Below, in pieces: positions 55,237 through 64,000 of a DNA stretch of 64,000 nt (positions are counted from its first letter, which is position 1; each line of letters begins with the position of its first letter). This DNA is from Rhodococcoides corynebacterioides (GTDB lineage: Bacteria; Actinomycetota; Actinomycetes; Mycobacteriales; Mycobacteriaceae), in contig NZ_JABUBU010000001.1 of the NCBI RefSeq assembly GCF_019834675.1, forward strand, positions 434,001-498,000, read 5' to 3'. Both the position numbers and the translations under genes were made by a program. The notes beneath the pieces were generated by a model that did not search any database, had not been told where the DNA came from, and saw only the letters and a list, made by a program, of their open reading frames with translations.

Positions 55237-56004
55237 GTGAAAGCTCGAGGTCTGCTGTACACGCTGTACGAACGGCGTCTGGTGCGGCAACTGGACGGAG
55301 CGCAGCACCCCCGGCACATCGCCGTGATGTGCGACGGCAACCGCCGGTGGGCCCGCGAGAACGGCTTCACCGACGTCAGCCACGGCCACCGGATGGGTGC
55401 GCTGAAGATCGCCGAACTGCTCACCTGGTGCGACCTGGCCGGCATCGACATGGCCACGATCTACCTGCTCTCCACCGAGAACCTGCGCCGCGATCCGGAG
55501 GAGATCGACTCGCTCCTCGGCATCATCACCGACGTGGTCGAGGAGATCTCCGGGCCGTCGATGAACTGGAGCGTCAAGATCGTCGGCACGCTGGACCTGC
55601 TGCCGGAGGAGTCGGCGCGTCGTCTGCAGGACGCCGCGGCGCGCACGGTCGGGCGATCGGGCACGCACGTCAACGTCGCCGTCGGGTACGGCGGGCGTCA
55701 GGAGATCACCGACGCCGTCCGCTCGCTGATCACCGAGAAGTTGGACGCCGGTCTGGACGGACGTCGATTGCTCGACTCGGTCACGGTCGACGCCATCGAC
55801 GCCCACCTCTACACGTCGGGTCAGCCCGATCCGGATCTGGTGATCCGCACGTCCGGTGAGCAGCGGCTGTCGGGGTTCCTGCTGTGGCAGAGCGCGTACT
55901 CGGAGATCTGGTTCACCGAGGCGTACTGGCCGGAGTTCCGGCGGGTCGATTTCCTGCGGGCGCTGCGGGACTACGCGCGGCGGCACCGCCGGTTCGGCGT
56001 CTGA
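55237..56004 (+). CDS. Short-chain Z-isoprenyl diphosphate synthase (Rv1086-like)
   Basis: A 255-aa cis-prenyltransferase (Rv1086 is 262 aa and makes Z,E-farnesyl diphosphate for decaprenyl phosphate). Family motifs are HIAVMCDGNRRWAREN with the catalytic Asp, the STENLRR region, and DLVIRTSGEQRLSGFLLWQ followed by EIWFTEAYWPEF. Start GTG 55237 is chosen because GAGGAG lies about 6 bases upstream and it matches the Rv1086 N-terminus; GTG 55201 and 55225 are in-frame alternatives. The last codons belong to a 24-bp tandem repeat. Confidence 0.9.
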   Translation: MKARGLLYTLYERRLVRQLDGAQHPRHIAVMCDGNRRWARENGFTDVSHGHRMGALKIAELLTWCDLAGIDMATIYLLSTENLRRDPEEIDSLLGIITDVVEEISGPSMNWSVKIVGTLDLLPEESARRLQDAAARTVGRSGTHVNVAVGYGGRQEITDAVRSLITEKLDAGLDGRRLLDSVTVDAIDAHLYTSGQPDPDLVIRTSGEQRLSGFLLWQSAYSEIWFTEAYWPEFRRVDFLRALRDYARRHRRFGV

Positions 56005-56052
56005 GGGCACCGCCGGTTCGGCGTCTGAGGGCACCGCCGGTTCGGCGTGTGA
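55982..56052. repeat. 24-bp tandem repeat copying the 3' end of the prenyltransferase gene
   Basis: Three copies of GGCACCGCCGGTTCGGCGT-CTGAG start at 55982, 56006 and 56030. Each encodes HRRFGV followed by a stop. The first copy is the true gene end; the third ends against the coaA stop. Confidence 0.9.
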
Positions 56053-56985
56053 TCAGAGCTTCCGCAGCCGCAGCCGATTGATGGCGTGATCGGAGTCCTT
56101 GCGCAGCACCAGCGTCGCGCGCGGCCGCGTCGGGAGGATGTTCTCCACGAGGTTCGGTCGGTTGATGGACTGCCAGATGTCCGCCGCGGCCATCCGGGCG
56201 TGCTCGTCGGACAGGCCCGAGTAGTGGTGGAAGTGCGAGGCGGGGTCCGCGAACGACGTCTTCCGCAGCGCGAGGAAGCGGCTGACGTACCACTGCTCGA
56301 TGTCCTCGATGCGGGCGTCGACGTAGATGGAGAAGTCGAACAGATCGGACACCATGAGCCGCGGGCCGGTCTGCAGGACGTTCAATCCCTCGATGAGCAG
56401 GATGTCCGGCTGCCGCACCTCGGTGAAGGCGCCGGGGACGATGTCGTAGGAGACGTGCGAGTACACCGGTGCCCGCGCCGATTCCGCGCCGGACTTGACC
56501 TCGGTGACGAAGCGCAGCAGTTTGCGACGGTCGTAGGACTCCGGAAAACCCTTGCGGTGCATCATTCCTCGCCGGATCAACTCGGCCGAGGGGTACAGGA
56601 AGCCGTCGGTGGTCACCAGGTCGACCCGCGGGTGGTGCTCCCACCGCGAGAGCAGTGCCTGCAGGACGCGGGCCGTCGTCGACTTGCCCACGGCGACGCT
56701 GCCGGCGATGCCGATGACGAAGGGCACCTGACGGTCCGGTGTCTGCTCCCCGAGGAACGTCGCGGTGGCGGCGAACAGGCGCTGACGCGCCGCGACCTGG
56801 AGATGGATGAGGCGGGACAGGGGGAGGTAGACCTCCGCGACCTCGTCGAGGTCGATCTGCTCGCCCAGACCGCGCAGCCCGGTCAGCTCGTCCTCGGTCA
56901 GCACGAGGGGGGTCGCCTTGCGCAGGGTGCGCCACTGTCGGCGATCGAACTCCACGTACGGACTCGACTCGCTCACTCGGGACAC
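56053..56985 (-). CDS. coaA: Pantothenate kinase, type I
   Basis: A 310-aa kinase for the first step of CoA synthesis (Rv1092c is 312 aa). The P-loop is [12 protein letters not shown] (residues 92-103); [23 protein letters not shown] and RADLxLxE-type [12 protein letters not shown] follow, and the C-terminus [25 protein letters not shown] is highly conserved. GTG 56985 ([14 protein letters not shown]) is chosen because the M. tuberculosis protein starts at the same point; GTG 57000 is an alternative. Confidence 0.96.
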   Translation of the reverse strand: MSRVSESSPYVEFDRRQWRTLRKATPLVLTEDELTGLRGLGEQIDLDEVAEVYLPLSRLIHLQVAARQRLFAATATFLGEQTPDRQVPFVIGIAGSVAVGKSTTARVLQALLSRWEHHPRVDLVTTDGFLYPSAELIRRGMMHRKGFPESYDRRKLLRFVTEVKSGAESARAPVYSHVSYDIVPGAFTEVRQPDILLIEGLNVLQTGPRLMVSDLFDFSIYVDARIEDIEQWYVSRFLALRKTSFADPASHFHHYSGLSDEHARMAAADIWQSINRPNLVENILPTRPRATLVLRKDSDHAINRLRLRKL

Positions 56986-57077
56986 GCTGCCTCCATTCAC
57001 GAACGGTGCCGAGAGGAATAGTGCCGGGTGGCGGCGGTCGGGCGTAACCCGGGTCGGCCGACGTAGGGTCGATCACC

Positions 57078-58271
57078 GTGGACGCCGACGACTTCGTGAC
57101 CGAGTACCTCACGCTGGGACTGTCCTTCGACCGGCTCGAAGAGGGCTTCGTCGACGCCTTCACCGGTGATCCGGCGCTGCGCCGCGCCGTCGAGAACGCC
57201 CCGACGCCGGACCCGCGGATCCTCGCTCGCCGGGCGGCCGACCTGCGGGCGACGCTGCCGTCGGTCGACCTGGCGGCCGACCGCGCGTCGTACCTCGACG
57301 TGCATCTGCGGGCGCTCGAGTGCTCCGCGCGAAAGCTGGCGGGAGACGAGATCGGCTTCGTCGACGAGGTGCGCGCGTACTTCGACGTCGACATCGCGCT
57401 CGGTGACCAGGACGACTACCGCGCCGCGCACCGCGCCCTCGACGAGGTGCTGCCGGGATCCGGGCCGCTGGCCGAGCGCGTCCGCGCGCACCGCGCGGCG
57501 GACGAGATCCCGCCGGAGCGTCTCGCGGAGTGCGTGGAGGCCTTCTCGAGTGCGCTGCGGGACGAGGTGCGGCGGCGCTATCCGCTGCCCGACGCCGAGC
57601 AGGTGACCTACGAGGTGGTGGGGGACAAGCCGTGGTCCGGCTTCAACTACTACCTGGGCGACTACCGCTCGACGGTGGCGATCAACTCGGACCTGAAGCA
57701 GCACATGGCGCATCTGCCACGGCTGATCGCGCACGAGTCCTACCCGGGCCACCACACCGAGCACTGCCGCAAGGAAGCGGGACTGGTCGCGACGGCCGGG
57801 CAGCAGGAACAGACGATCTTCGTCGTCAACACCCCGCAGTGCCTCATGGCCGAAGGGCTGGCGGACCTCGCCCTCGAGTCGTTGATCGGGCCGGGGTGGG
57901 GGACGTGGGCGCAGGAGATCTACGCGGATCTGGGGTTGCGGTTCGACGGGGCCCGCGCCGAGGCCGTGCACACCGCGTCGGCGGGGCTGCTCGGCGTCCG
58001 CCAGGACGCGGCGCTCCTGCTGCACGACCAGGGCCGGAGCCAGGACGACGTCGCCGCGTTCCTGGAACGGTGGTCGCTCACGACGCCCGAGCGCGCCCGC
58101 CAGTCCCTGCGCTTCCTCACCTCGCCGCTGTGGCGCGCCTACATCTCCACCTACGTCGAGGGGTACCGGCTGCTCGGCTCGTGGCTCGACCGGGCGGACA
58201 CCGCCGACCAGCGCAGCGCCCGATTCGCCCGACTTCTCGACGAGCCCCTGATCCCATCCGGATTGCGCTGA
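57078..58271 (+). CDS. DUF885-type putative metallopeptidase
   Basis: A 397-aa protein with a zinc-peptidase-like motif [15 protein letters not shown] (HExxxGHH) around residue 220, preceded by [13 protein letters not shown]. This motif and the helical architecture match DUF885 proteins, thought to be metallocarboxypeptidase-like. It is shorter than the usual ~550 aa and lacks a signal peptide, so it acts in the cytoplasm. GTG 57078. It lies between coaA and glyA and has no counterpart that I recall at this spot in M. tuberculosis. Confidence 0.78.
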   Translation: MDADDFVTEYLTLGLSFDRLEEGFVDAFTGDPALRRAVENAPTPDPRILARRAADLRATLPSVDLAADRASYLDVHLRALECSARKLAGDEIGFVDEVRAYFDVDIALGDQDDYRAAHRALDEVLPGSGPLAERVRAHRAADEIPPERLAECVEAFSSALRDEVRRRYPLPDAEQVTYEVVGDKPWSGFNYYLGDYRSTVAINSDLKQHMAHLPRLIAHESYPGHHTEHCRKEAGLVATAGQQEQTIFVVNTPQCLMAEGLADLALESLIGPGWGTWAQEIYADLGLRFDGARAEAVHTASAGLLGVRQDAALLLHDQGRSQDDVAAFLERWSLTTPERARQSLRFLTSPLWRAYISTYVEGYRLLGSWLDRADTADQRSARFARLLDEPLIPSGLR

Positions 58272-58282
58272 CGGTCTGCGCC

Positions 58283-58288
58283 TAGACT
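58283..58288 (+). promoter_or_regulatory. Putative -10 element of glyA
   Basis: TAGACT, an actinobacterial sigma-A-like -10, about 60 bases upstream of the glyA ATG. No recognised riboswitch fold was seen in the leader. Confidence 0.35.
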
Positions 58289-58347
58289 GGACGGGCGCCT
58301 GCTTGACCCCGGTAACCGCTCGTCTTGCTGCTTGGAGAATCGTCGCG

Positions 58348-59649
58348 ATGACTGCTGCCCCTGTGAAGTCCACGATCGACACCGCGTCCCTCGCGGAACT
58401 CGATCCCGAGGTCGCCGCGGCGATGGCGGGGGAACTCGGCCGCCAGCGTGACACGCTCGAGATGATCGCGTCGGAGAACTTCGTGCCGCGGGCGATCCTG
58501 CAGGCCCAGGGCAGCGTGCTGACCAACAAGTACGCCGAGGGATACCCCGGCCGCCGGTACTACGGCGGCTGCGAGCACGTCGACGTCGTCGAGGACCTGG
58601 CGCGGAACCGGGCCAAGGAACTGTTCGGCGCGGAGTTCGCCAACGTGCAGCCGCACGCCGGAGCCCAGGCCAACGCCGCCGTGCTCATGGCGCTCATCTC
58701 GCCCGGCGACAAGATCATGGGCCTCGACCTCGCCCACGGCGGCCACCTGACGCACGGCATGAAGCTCAACTTCTCCGGCAAGCTCTACGAGGTCGAGTCC
58801 TACGGTGTGAGCAAGGAAGACCACCGCATCGACATGGACGAGGTGCGCAAGCAGGCGCTCCACGCCCGCCCGCAGGTGCTCATCGCCGGCTGGTCCGCCT
58901 ACCCGCGCCACCAGGACTTCGCCGCGTTCCGGTCGATCGCCGACGAGGTGGGCGCCCTGCTGTGGGTCGACATGGCGCACTTCGCCGGCCTGGTCGCCGC
59001 GGGCGTGCACCCCTCGCCCGTGCCGCACGCCGACGTCGTCTCCTCGACCGTCCACAAGACGCTGGGCGGCCCCCGCTCGGGCATCGTTCTGGCGAAGAAG
59101 GAGTGGGCGAAGAAGCTCAACTCCGCCGTCTTCCCCGGTCAGCAGGGTGGACCGCTCATGCACGCCGTCGCCGCCAAGGCCGTGGCGTTCAAGATCGCCG
59201 GCACCCCCGAGTTCCGGGAGCGTCAGGAGCGCACCCTGCGCGGCGCGTCGATCCTCGCCGAGCGTCTCACCGGCGCCGACGTCGCCGATCAGGGCATCTC
59301 GGTGCTCACCGGCGGCACCGACGTGCACCTCGCCCTGGTGGACCTGCGCAACTCCCGCCTCGACGGGCAGCAGGCGGAGGATCTGCTCCACGAGGTCGGC
59401 ATCACCGTCAACCGCAACGCCGTGCCCTTCGACCCGCGCCCGCCGATGGTGACCTCGGGTCTGCGAATCGGCACCGCGGCCCTCGCCACCCGCGGCTTCG
59501 GCGACACCGAGTTCACCGAGGTGGCCGACATCATCGCCACCGCCCTGGTGACCGGCGAGGCCACCGACGCCCTGCGGGGGCGGGTCACCGCACTGGCGCA
59601 GAACTTCCCGCTCTACGACGGACTCGAGGACTGGGGCCTGCTGGGCTGA
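58348..59649 (+). CDS. glyA: Serine hydroxymethyltransferase
   Basis: A 433-aa PLP enzyme converting serine and tetrahydrofolate to glycine and methylene-THF (Rv1093). Lys237 in [14 protein letters not shown] binds [34 protein letters not shown] and [12 protein letters not shown] are conserved. ATG 58348 has TTGGAGA upstream; the frame to 58303 is open but unneeded. It ends 3 bases from the convergent lipase gene. Confidence 0.97.
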   Translation: MTAAPVKSTIDTASLAELDPEVAAAMAGELGRQRDTLEMIASENFVPRAILQAQGSVLTNKYAEGYPGRRYYGGCEHVDVVEDLARNRAKELFGAEFANVQPHAGAQANAAVLMALISPGDKIMGLDLAHGGHLTHGMKLNFSGKLYEVESYGVSKEDHRIDMDEVRKQALHARPQVLIAGWSAYPRHQDFAAFRSIADEVGALLWVDMAHFAGLVAAGVHPSPVPHADVVSSTVHKTLGGPRSGIVLAKKEWAKKLNSAVFPGQQGGPLMHAVAAKAVAFKIAGTPEFRERQERTLRGASILAERLTGADVADQGISVLTGGTDVHLALVDLRNSRLDGQQAEDLLHEVGITVNRNAVPFDPRPPMVTSGLRIGTAALATRGFGDTEFTEVADIIATALVTGEATDALRGRVTALAQNFPLYDGLEDWGLLG

Positions 59650-59652
59650 CGC

Positions 59653-60480
59653 CTACCGGCTGCGCAGCGGGAGCCCCGCGCCGGCGAGGAAGTCGAGCAC
59701 GTCGGACTCCACCTCGTCGCGGTTGGTCTCGTTGAAGATCTCGTGGCGGGCGCCGTCGTACTTCTTCTCCTGGAACGACGCGCCCCGGAGCGTCGTCATG
59801 GCCGCGGCGGTCGGCTCGTAGGGCACCAGCTGGTCGTCGCCGCCGTGCAGCCACAGCGTGGGCTGGTCACCGAGGGTGCCCGACGACGCCACGGTCTCGA
59901 CCGCGCGGCCGAAGGTCTCGAGCGTCGTGCGGGCGAAGGGGCCGTGGTAGACGAGCGGGTCGGCCTGGTAGGCGGCGCCGACCTCGGGGTCGCGGGAGAG
60001 CACGGCCGGGTCGATCGGGACGTCGGGGATCTCGTCGAGGTCGAGCAGCGCGGCGAACACTTCCATCCTGCCCACCAGGGGTCCGGAGAGCACCAGCGCG
60101 GCCAGCTCGTCGCGGTGGGTCTGGGCGTAGCGCGTGGCCAGCAGGCCGCCCATGGAGTGTCCGATCAGCACGAGCGGCAGGTCGGGGAACTCGGCGCGGG
60201 CGCGGTCGGCGACGGTGTGCAGGTCCGCCACCACGGCGTCGACGTCGGAGACCACCGCCGGATCCCCGTCGGAGCGGCCGTGGCCGTGGTGGTCCGGGGC
60301 GAACACGGCGGCGCCGGCGGCGACCAGGGTGGACGCGAGGTGCGCGTACCGCCCCGAGTGCTCGCCGTACCCGTGCGCGATCAGCACGAGGAACTGCGGC
60401 GGCCGCGGCACCGGCCACGTCCGGTACCGCACGGTTCCCTGCGCTCCGTCGAATTCCTGCATCTCCTGGGCGTTCTGCAC
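59653..60480 (-). CDS. Alpha/beta hydrolase, monoacylglycerol-lipase-like
   Basis: A 275-aa serine hydrolase. The nucleophile elbow is LIGHSMGGLLATRYA; the catalytic Asp is in LHGGDDQLVPYEP and the His in DGARHEIFNETNRDEV. HGYGEHSGRYAHLA and DHHGHGRSDGD are typical of monoacylglycerol lipases such as Rv0183 (279 aa). GTG 60480. Unlike in M. tuberculosis, it sits between glyA and phoH2. Confidence 0.9.
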   Translation of the reverse strand: MQNAQEMQEFDGAQGTVRYRTWPVPRPPQFLVLIAHGYGEHSGRYAHLASTLVAAGAAVFAPDHHGHGRSDGDPAVVSDVDAVVADLHTVADRARAEFPDLPLVLIGHSMGGLLATRYAQTHRDELAALVLSGPLVGRMEVFAALLDLDEIPDVPIDPAVLSRDPEVGAAYQADPLVYHGPFARTTLETFGRAVETVASSGTLGDQPTLWLHGGDDQLVPYEPTAAAMTTLRGASFQEKKYDGARHEIFNETNRDEVESDVLDFLAGAGLPLRSR

Positions 60481-60654
60481 GACGGCGACGCTAACAGCGT
60501 CGGCTCGTGTTTCGGGGCGAATGCGTGACGCCGCTCGGTCGTCACATGCTGTTCACCGACACGCCCGACGCCGGAAGAGGTCCCGGGTGCGACGGCGGCA
60601 GTAGCGTCGGCAGTGCGGACGGCGGGGAAGCCGTCCGTGCGGGAGGTCTCCGAC

Positions 60655-60786
60655 ATGGTCATGCCACACGACCGAGAAGGGACCGGATCCTCGGTCTCGT
60701 CGGTGTCCGTCACTCCGGCATCGGAGGCCCTCCGGTCCAGCGATCGACAACGTCGCGTCCGCGCGGCGTTCGAGGAGTCCACGTGA
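60655..60786 (+). CDS. Small ORF coupled to phoH2 (candidate PhoAT antitoxin)
   Basis: A 43-aa reading frame missed by length cut-offs. ATG 60655 has a strong GGGAGG ribosome site 8 bases upstream. The protein starts [20 protein letters not shown], then [20 protein letters not shown]. Its TGA overlaps the phoH2 GTG (GTGA at 60783-60786). In mycobacteria PhoH2 is preceded by an overlapping small gene, phoAT, reported as its antitoxin. Position and coupling fit; sequence similarity could not be tested. Confidence 0.6.
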   Translation: MVMPHDREGTGSSVSSVSVTPASEALRSSDRQRRVRAAFEEST

Positions 60787-62096
60787 CTGCATCTCGCTCC
60801 GCCTCCACCCGCACCTACGTTCTCGACACCTCGGTGTTGCTCTCCGACCCGTGGGCCGTGACCCGGTTCGCCGAACACGCCGTCGTCCTTCCTCTGGTGG
60901 TCATCGGGGAGCTCGAAGGCAAACGGCACCATCACGAGCTGGGTTGGTTCGCGCGGGAATCGTTGCGGATGCTGGACGATCTGCGCATCGACCACGGTCG
61001 GTTGGATCAGCCCGTCCCGATCGGGGTCGACGGCGGAACGCTGCAGGTCGAGCTCAACCACACCGACCCGTCCGTGCTGCCGGTCGGATTCCGCACCGAC
61101 ACCAACGACAGCCGCATCCTCGCCTGCGCTCTGAACCTCGCCGCGGAGGGACGCGACGTGGTGCTCGTCAGCAAGGACATTCCGCTGCGGGTCAAGGCCG
61201 GCGCGGTGGGTCTGCCCGCCGACGAGTACCGGGCCCACGACGTCGTGCCCTCGGGGTGGACGGGGATGGCCGAGCTCGAGGTGTCGCGGGAGGTCGTCGA
61301 CACGTTGTTCGCGCACGGTGTCGTGGACCTCGACGAAGCGCGAGATCTGCCGTGCCACAACGGTGTTCGGCTGTTGGGTGGGTCGTCCAGCGCCCTCGGC
61401 CGGGTGACGCCCGACAAGCAGGTGCAGGTGGTGCGGGGCGAGCGGGAGGCGTTCGGTCTGCACGGTCGGTCCGCGGAGCAGCGGATCGCGCTCGACCTGT
61501 TGCTCGACGAATCCATCGGCATCGTCTCCCTCGGCGGGAAGGCCGGCACCGGCAAGTCGGCGCTGGCGTTGACCGCCGGCCTCGAGGCGGTGCTCGAGCG
61601 GCGCACGCACCGCAAGGTGGTGGTCTTCCGGCCGCTGTACGCCGTCGGCGGGCAGGAACTCGGCTATCTGCCGGGCAGCGAGAGCGACAAGATGGGTCCG
61701 TGGGCGCAGGCGGTGTTCGACACCCTCGACGGGCTGGCGAGCCCGGAGGTCATCGAGGAGGTCACCGCGCGCGGCATGCTCGAGGTGCTTCCCCTCACGC
61801 ACATCCGCGGCCGGTCGTTGCACGATTCGTTCGTCATCGTCGACGAGGCGCAGTCGCTCGAGCGGAACGTGCTGCTGACCGTGCTGTCGCGTCTCGGGTC
61901 GGGATCGCGGGTGGTGCTCACCCACGACGTCGCCCAGCGCGACAACCTCCGGGTGGGCCGACACGACGGCGTGGCCGCGGTCATCGAGAAACTCAAGGGC
62001 CACCCGCTGTTCGCGCACGTGACGTTGACGCGGTCGGAGCGGTCCGCGATCGCCGCGCTGGTGACGGACATGCTGGAGGAGTTCGGGCCCGCCTGA
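60783..62096 (+). CDS. phoH2: PhoH2: PIN-domain RNase fused to PhoH ATPase/helicase
   Basis: A 437-aa protein (Rv1095 is 433). Residues 1-140 are a PIN nuclease domain with acidic residues in [37 protein letters not shown] and [14 protein letters not shown]. The C-terminal PhoH ATPase has Walker [10 protein letters not shown] with Lys258, then [20 protein letters not shown]. Mycobacterial PhoH2 is a sequence-specific RNA helicase and RNase. GTG 60783 follows GAGGAG and is coupled to the small upstream ORF. It precedes desA2 here, the reverse of the M. tuberculosis order. Confidence 0.94.
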   Translation: MTASRSASTRTYVLDTSVLLSDPWAVTRFAEHAVVLPLVVIGELEGKRHHHELGWFARESLRMLDDLRIDHGRLDQPVPIGVDGGTLQVELNHTDPSVLPVGFRTDTNDSRILACALNLAAEGRDVVLVSKDIPLRVKAGAVGLPADEYRAHDVVPSGWTGMAELEVSREVVDTLFAHGVVDLDEARDLPCHNGVRLLGGSSSALGRVTPDKQVQVVRGEREAFGLHGRSAEQRIALDLLLDESIGIVSLGGKAGTGKSALALTAGLEAVLERRTHRKVVVFRPLYAVGGQELGYLPGSESDKMGPWAQAVFDTLDGLASPEVIEEVTARGMLEVLPLTHIRGRSLHDSFVIVDEAQSLERNVLLTVLSRLGSGSRVVLTHDVAQRDNLRVGRHDGVAAVIEKLKGHPLFAHVTLTRSERSAIAALVTDMLEEFGPA

Positions 62097-62242
62097 GCAC
62101 GCGGGCGTTCGGCGCCCCGGTCACGCCGGATGGTGTGACCGGGGCCAGAACCCGGCGGTCGGTGTCTGGACGGTCACCGAAACACCGGTCGACGGGTCGA
62201 AGGATTCCGAGACGTCCCGGCCCGACCGTTATTCTCTGGGGC

Positions 62243-63103
62243 ATGGACTCCAGCGACCACGACGTGTTGACCGCCCTGGAATCGGATGCCGCGCGCGTCC
62301 TCGAGGCTCACATCGCCGTCGCCGACGGGTGGCAGCCGCACGAGTACGTGCCGTGGGACGCCGGTCGCAACTTCGCCTTCCTGGGCGGCGAGGACTGGTC
62401 GCCCGAGCAGGTCTCGCTGTCCGACGTCGAGGTGCTCGCCGCCACCGTCGGGGTGCTCCTGGCCGACAACCTGCCCGAGTACCACCGCGATCTCGCCTTC
62501 GCGCTCCGGGCGAACGACACCTGGTGGAAGCTCATCGGTCGCTGGACCGCCGAGGAGAACCGCCACGCGATCGTGCTGCGGAACTACCTCATGACCACCC
62601 GCGCCGTCGATCCCGTCGAGCTCGAGCGCATCCGTGTCGAGCACATGACCACCGGGTACCGCTCGCCGTCACTGCACGCCGTGCACATCCTGGCCAAGTT
62701 CGCCCTCGACGAGCAGGCGGCGACCGTGCGTCACCGTCGCAGCGCCGACGTCAGTGAGGACGCGCTGCTGTCCGCCATCTTCGATCGCATCGCGACCGAC
62801 GACGCTCTGCAGGCCGAGCTGTTCGCCGCGCTCGTCGCGGCCGCGCTCGAGCACGACGCCGACGGCACCGTCGTCGCCGTGGCCGATGCCGTGGACTCGT
62901 TCTCGCTGCCGTCCGTGGACCTGCCCGGACGCGGCAACAGCACGGCTCTGCTCGCCGAGGCCGGCCTTTACGACGAGGCGGTGCAGACCGAGCAGGTGGT
63001 TCGGCCGCTGCTCGAGAAGTGGGGCATCTTCGACCTCGACGGTCTCGGCGACGACGCCGCGGCGGCGCGCGACCGGCTCCGCTCCGCGGTGGGCGTCTCC
63101 TGA
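62243..63103 (+). CDS. desA2: Acyl-ACP desaturase-like protein DesA2
   Basis: A 286-aa ferritin-like diiron protein (Rv1094 DesA2 is 275 aa) of the stearoyl-ACP desaturase family. Diiron-type helices are DNLPEYHRDLAFAL, RWTAEENRHAIVLRNYL and ALDEQAATVRHRR. The first and third helices do not show the full ExxH pattern of active desaturases, as noted for DesA2, so activity is uncertain. ATG 62243; the frame upstream overlaps phoH2. It ends 4 bases from the convergent secreted-protein gene. Confidence 0.9.
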   Translation: MDSSDHDVLTALESDAARVLEAHIAVADGWQPHEYVPWDAGRNFAFLGGEDWSPEQVSLSDVEVLAATVGVLLADNLPEYHRDLAFALRANDTWWKLIGRWTAEENRHAIVLRNYLMTTRAVDPVELERIRVEHMTTGYRSPSLHAVHILAKFALDEQAATVRHRRSADVSEDALLSAIFDRIATDDALQAELFAALVAAALEHDADGTVVAVADAVDSFSLPSVDLPGRGNSTALLAEAGLYDEAVQTEQVVRPLLEKWGIFDLDGLGDDAAAARDRLRSAVGVS

Positions 63104-63107
63104 CCCC

Positions 63108-63527
63108 TCAGCGTGTGAGCGTGAACCCGCCGATCGGCACGGCGCCCCCGAAGCCGACGAAGTAGACGGTGCCGTTGTACCGACCGGCGTTCGTCGGGTC
63201 GACGGTCATCTCGTCGTGCACCAGGGCGCCCAGCGCGGGCGAGAGTCGGCCGTAGTCGACGTGGATCACGTCCGCCCCCGTGGCGATGGACGGAGCGCTG
63301 TAGACGTCCGCCGGCAGGATCTCCGCACCGAGCACGCGGTTGGTGGCCGCCGTGCCGCCACCGGTGATGGTCTTGCCCTGCCAGAGGGGCACCGGCGCGC
63401 CCGACGGGTCCGTTCCGACGTAGACCCCGTCCGGGGGAAGGGGTGCTGCAGACGCCACTGCCGGTGCCGCGAGAGCGGCACCGGCAGCGGTGAGGACGAG
63501 CAGAGTGGCGGCGGACGTTCGCTTCAT
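63108..63527 (-). CDS. Small secreted protein of unknown function
   Basis: A 139-aa protein with a classical signal peptide (MKRTSAATLLVLTAAGAALA, likely cut after AVASA near residue 27). The mature part (~110 aa) is Gly/Pro-rich, has no Cys, and looks beta-stranded (DGVYVGTDPSGAPVPLWQG, GTVYFVGFGGAVPIGGFTL). I do not recognise the family. ATG 63527. It is on the same strand as the fumarase gene, 84 bases downstream of it. Confidence 0.78.
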   Translation of the reverse strand: MKRTSAATLLVLTAAGAALAAPAVASAAPLPPDGVYVGTDPSGAPVPLWQGKTITGGGTAATNRVLGAEILPADVYSAPSIATGADVIHVDYGRLSPALGALVHDEMTVDPTNAGRYNGTVYFVGFGGAVPIGGFTLTR

Positions 63528-63611
63528 GAGATGTCCTCACGTCGGAAGTGATCAGTCACATCAGACTGTCCACTCTCGGCGTCGGCTACACCGCCACGTC
63601 GGGGGAAAACG

Positions 63612-64000
63612 TCAGTCGCGCACCTTCGCCATGGCGAGCACGTCGAGACGCGAGTCCAGCTCCGCCTCCGACAGCTTCTCCGGCACCAGCCCGCGCTCGA
63701 CGACGACCTCGCGGATCGTCTTCTTCTCCTTCAGCGCCTGCTTGGCCACGGCCGCGGCCTCCTCGTAGCCGATCGCGCTGTTCAGCGGGGTGACGATCGA
63801 CGGCGAGGACTCGGCGAGCTGCTTGAGGTGCTCGTCGTTGGCCTCGAGGCCGGCGACGCACTTGTCGACGAACAACCGCGAGACGTTGGCGAGCAGCTTC
63901 AGCGACTCGAGGAGGTTGCGCGCCATCATCGGGATGTAGACGTTGAGCTCGAACGCACCGGCGGCGCCGCCCCACGCGATGGCGGCGTCGTTGCCGACGA
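63612..64000 (-). CDS. fumC: Class II fumarate hydratase (partial, C-terminal part)
   Basis: The last ~129 residues of fumarase, which interconverts fumarate and malate; the rest lies beyond the right edge. Visible are VGNDAAIAWGGAAGAFELNV, IPMMARNLLESLKLL, SPSIVTPLNSAIGYEEAA and the C-terminal KKTIREVVVERGLV, all diagnostic of class II fumarases. The position after desA2/phoH2 matches M. tuberculosis Rv1098c. Confidence 0.95.
   Translation of the reverse strand, partial: VGNDAAIAWGGAAGAFELNVYIPMMARNLLESLKLLANVSRLFVDKCVAGLEANDEHLKQLAESSPSIVTPLNSAIGYEEAAAVAKQALKEKKTIREVVVERGLVPEKLSEAELDSRLDVLAMAKVRD

Noticed and set aside
58272-58347. Glycine or folate riboswitch in the glyA leader
   Set aside because: The leader is under 70 bases and does not show the conserved aptamer helices.

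Overview
The window is GC-rich, densely packed DNA (roughly 70% G+C by eye) from a mycolic-acid actinobacterium of the order Mycobacteriales, most likely Rhodococcus or a close relative. Three things support this. The stretch from about 40.8 to 64 kb is colinear with the M. tuberculosis Rv1074c-Rv1098c neighbourhood as I remember it (fadA3, Rv1075c esterase, cbs, metB, greA, DUF4307, mca, Rv1083, Rv1084, hemolysin III, short-chain Z-isoprenyl diphosphate synthase, coaA, glyA, phoH2, desA2, fum). Mycothiol (mca) and acyl-modification genes (cyclopropane synthase, DesA2) are present. GTG/TTG starts and 4-bp GTGA overlaps are common. No rRNA, tRNA, CRISPR array, insertion sequence or prophage was recognised. 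Comparisons with M. tuberculosis are from memory, not from a search.

Layout. 0-6.1 kb: a family-5 solute-binding ABC importer operon (minus strand) faces a PacL/CtpC zinc-type P-ATPase operon (plus strand); two copies of the dyad GACAA-N3-TTGTC lie between them. 6.1-25.8 kb: a stress and accessory region with a ChaB-like protein, cyclopropane synthase, RecQ, phospholipase D-like protein, isopentenyl-PP isomerase, a JmjC/cupin oxygenase coupled to a small 24-residue-repeat protein, an APC permease, manganese catalase, heme catalase, Nudix, a ferritin-like protein, nadE with pncC, and a STAS / anti-sigma kinase / PP2C phosphatase partner-switching set. Several of these stress genes carry sigma-F-type promoter sequences (GTTT-N15/16-GGGTA).

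25.8-40.6 kb: a PIG-L deacetylase and a DUF222-HNH protein of the 13E12 type with an SOS-box-like site; a glycosyltransferase - methyltransferase - alpha/alpha-toroid cluster; a six-gene bioY - thiolase - ecfA - ecfT - acyl-CoA ligase - methyltransferase operon behind a BioQ-type operator; an SDR, an RsmC-like methyltransferase, a DUF5709 protein and a Bax-inhibitor-1 family protein. 40.8-64 kb: the conserved core, covering sulfur amino acids (cbs, metB), threonine deamination, GreA, mycothiol amidase, CoA synthesis, serine hydroxymethyltransferase, the PhoH2 RNase/helicase with a candidate upstream antitoxin ORF, DesA2 and fumarase (cut by the window edge).

The most interesting candidate is the translationally coupled pair at 11.7-13.2 kb: an 85-residue protein made of three near-identical 24-residue Gly/Asp/Asn/His repeats, followed by a JmjC-type 2-oxoglutarate oxygenase. 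It looks like a substrate or precursor with its modifying enzyme, but that function is inference.
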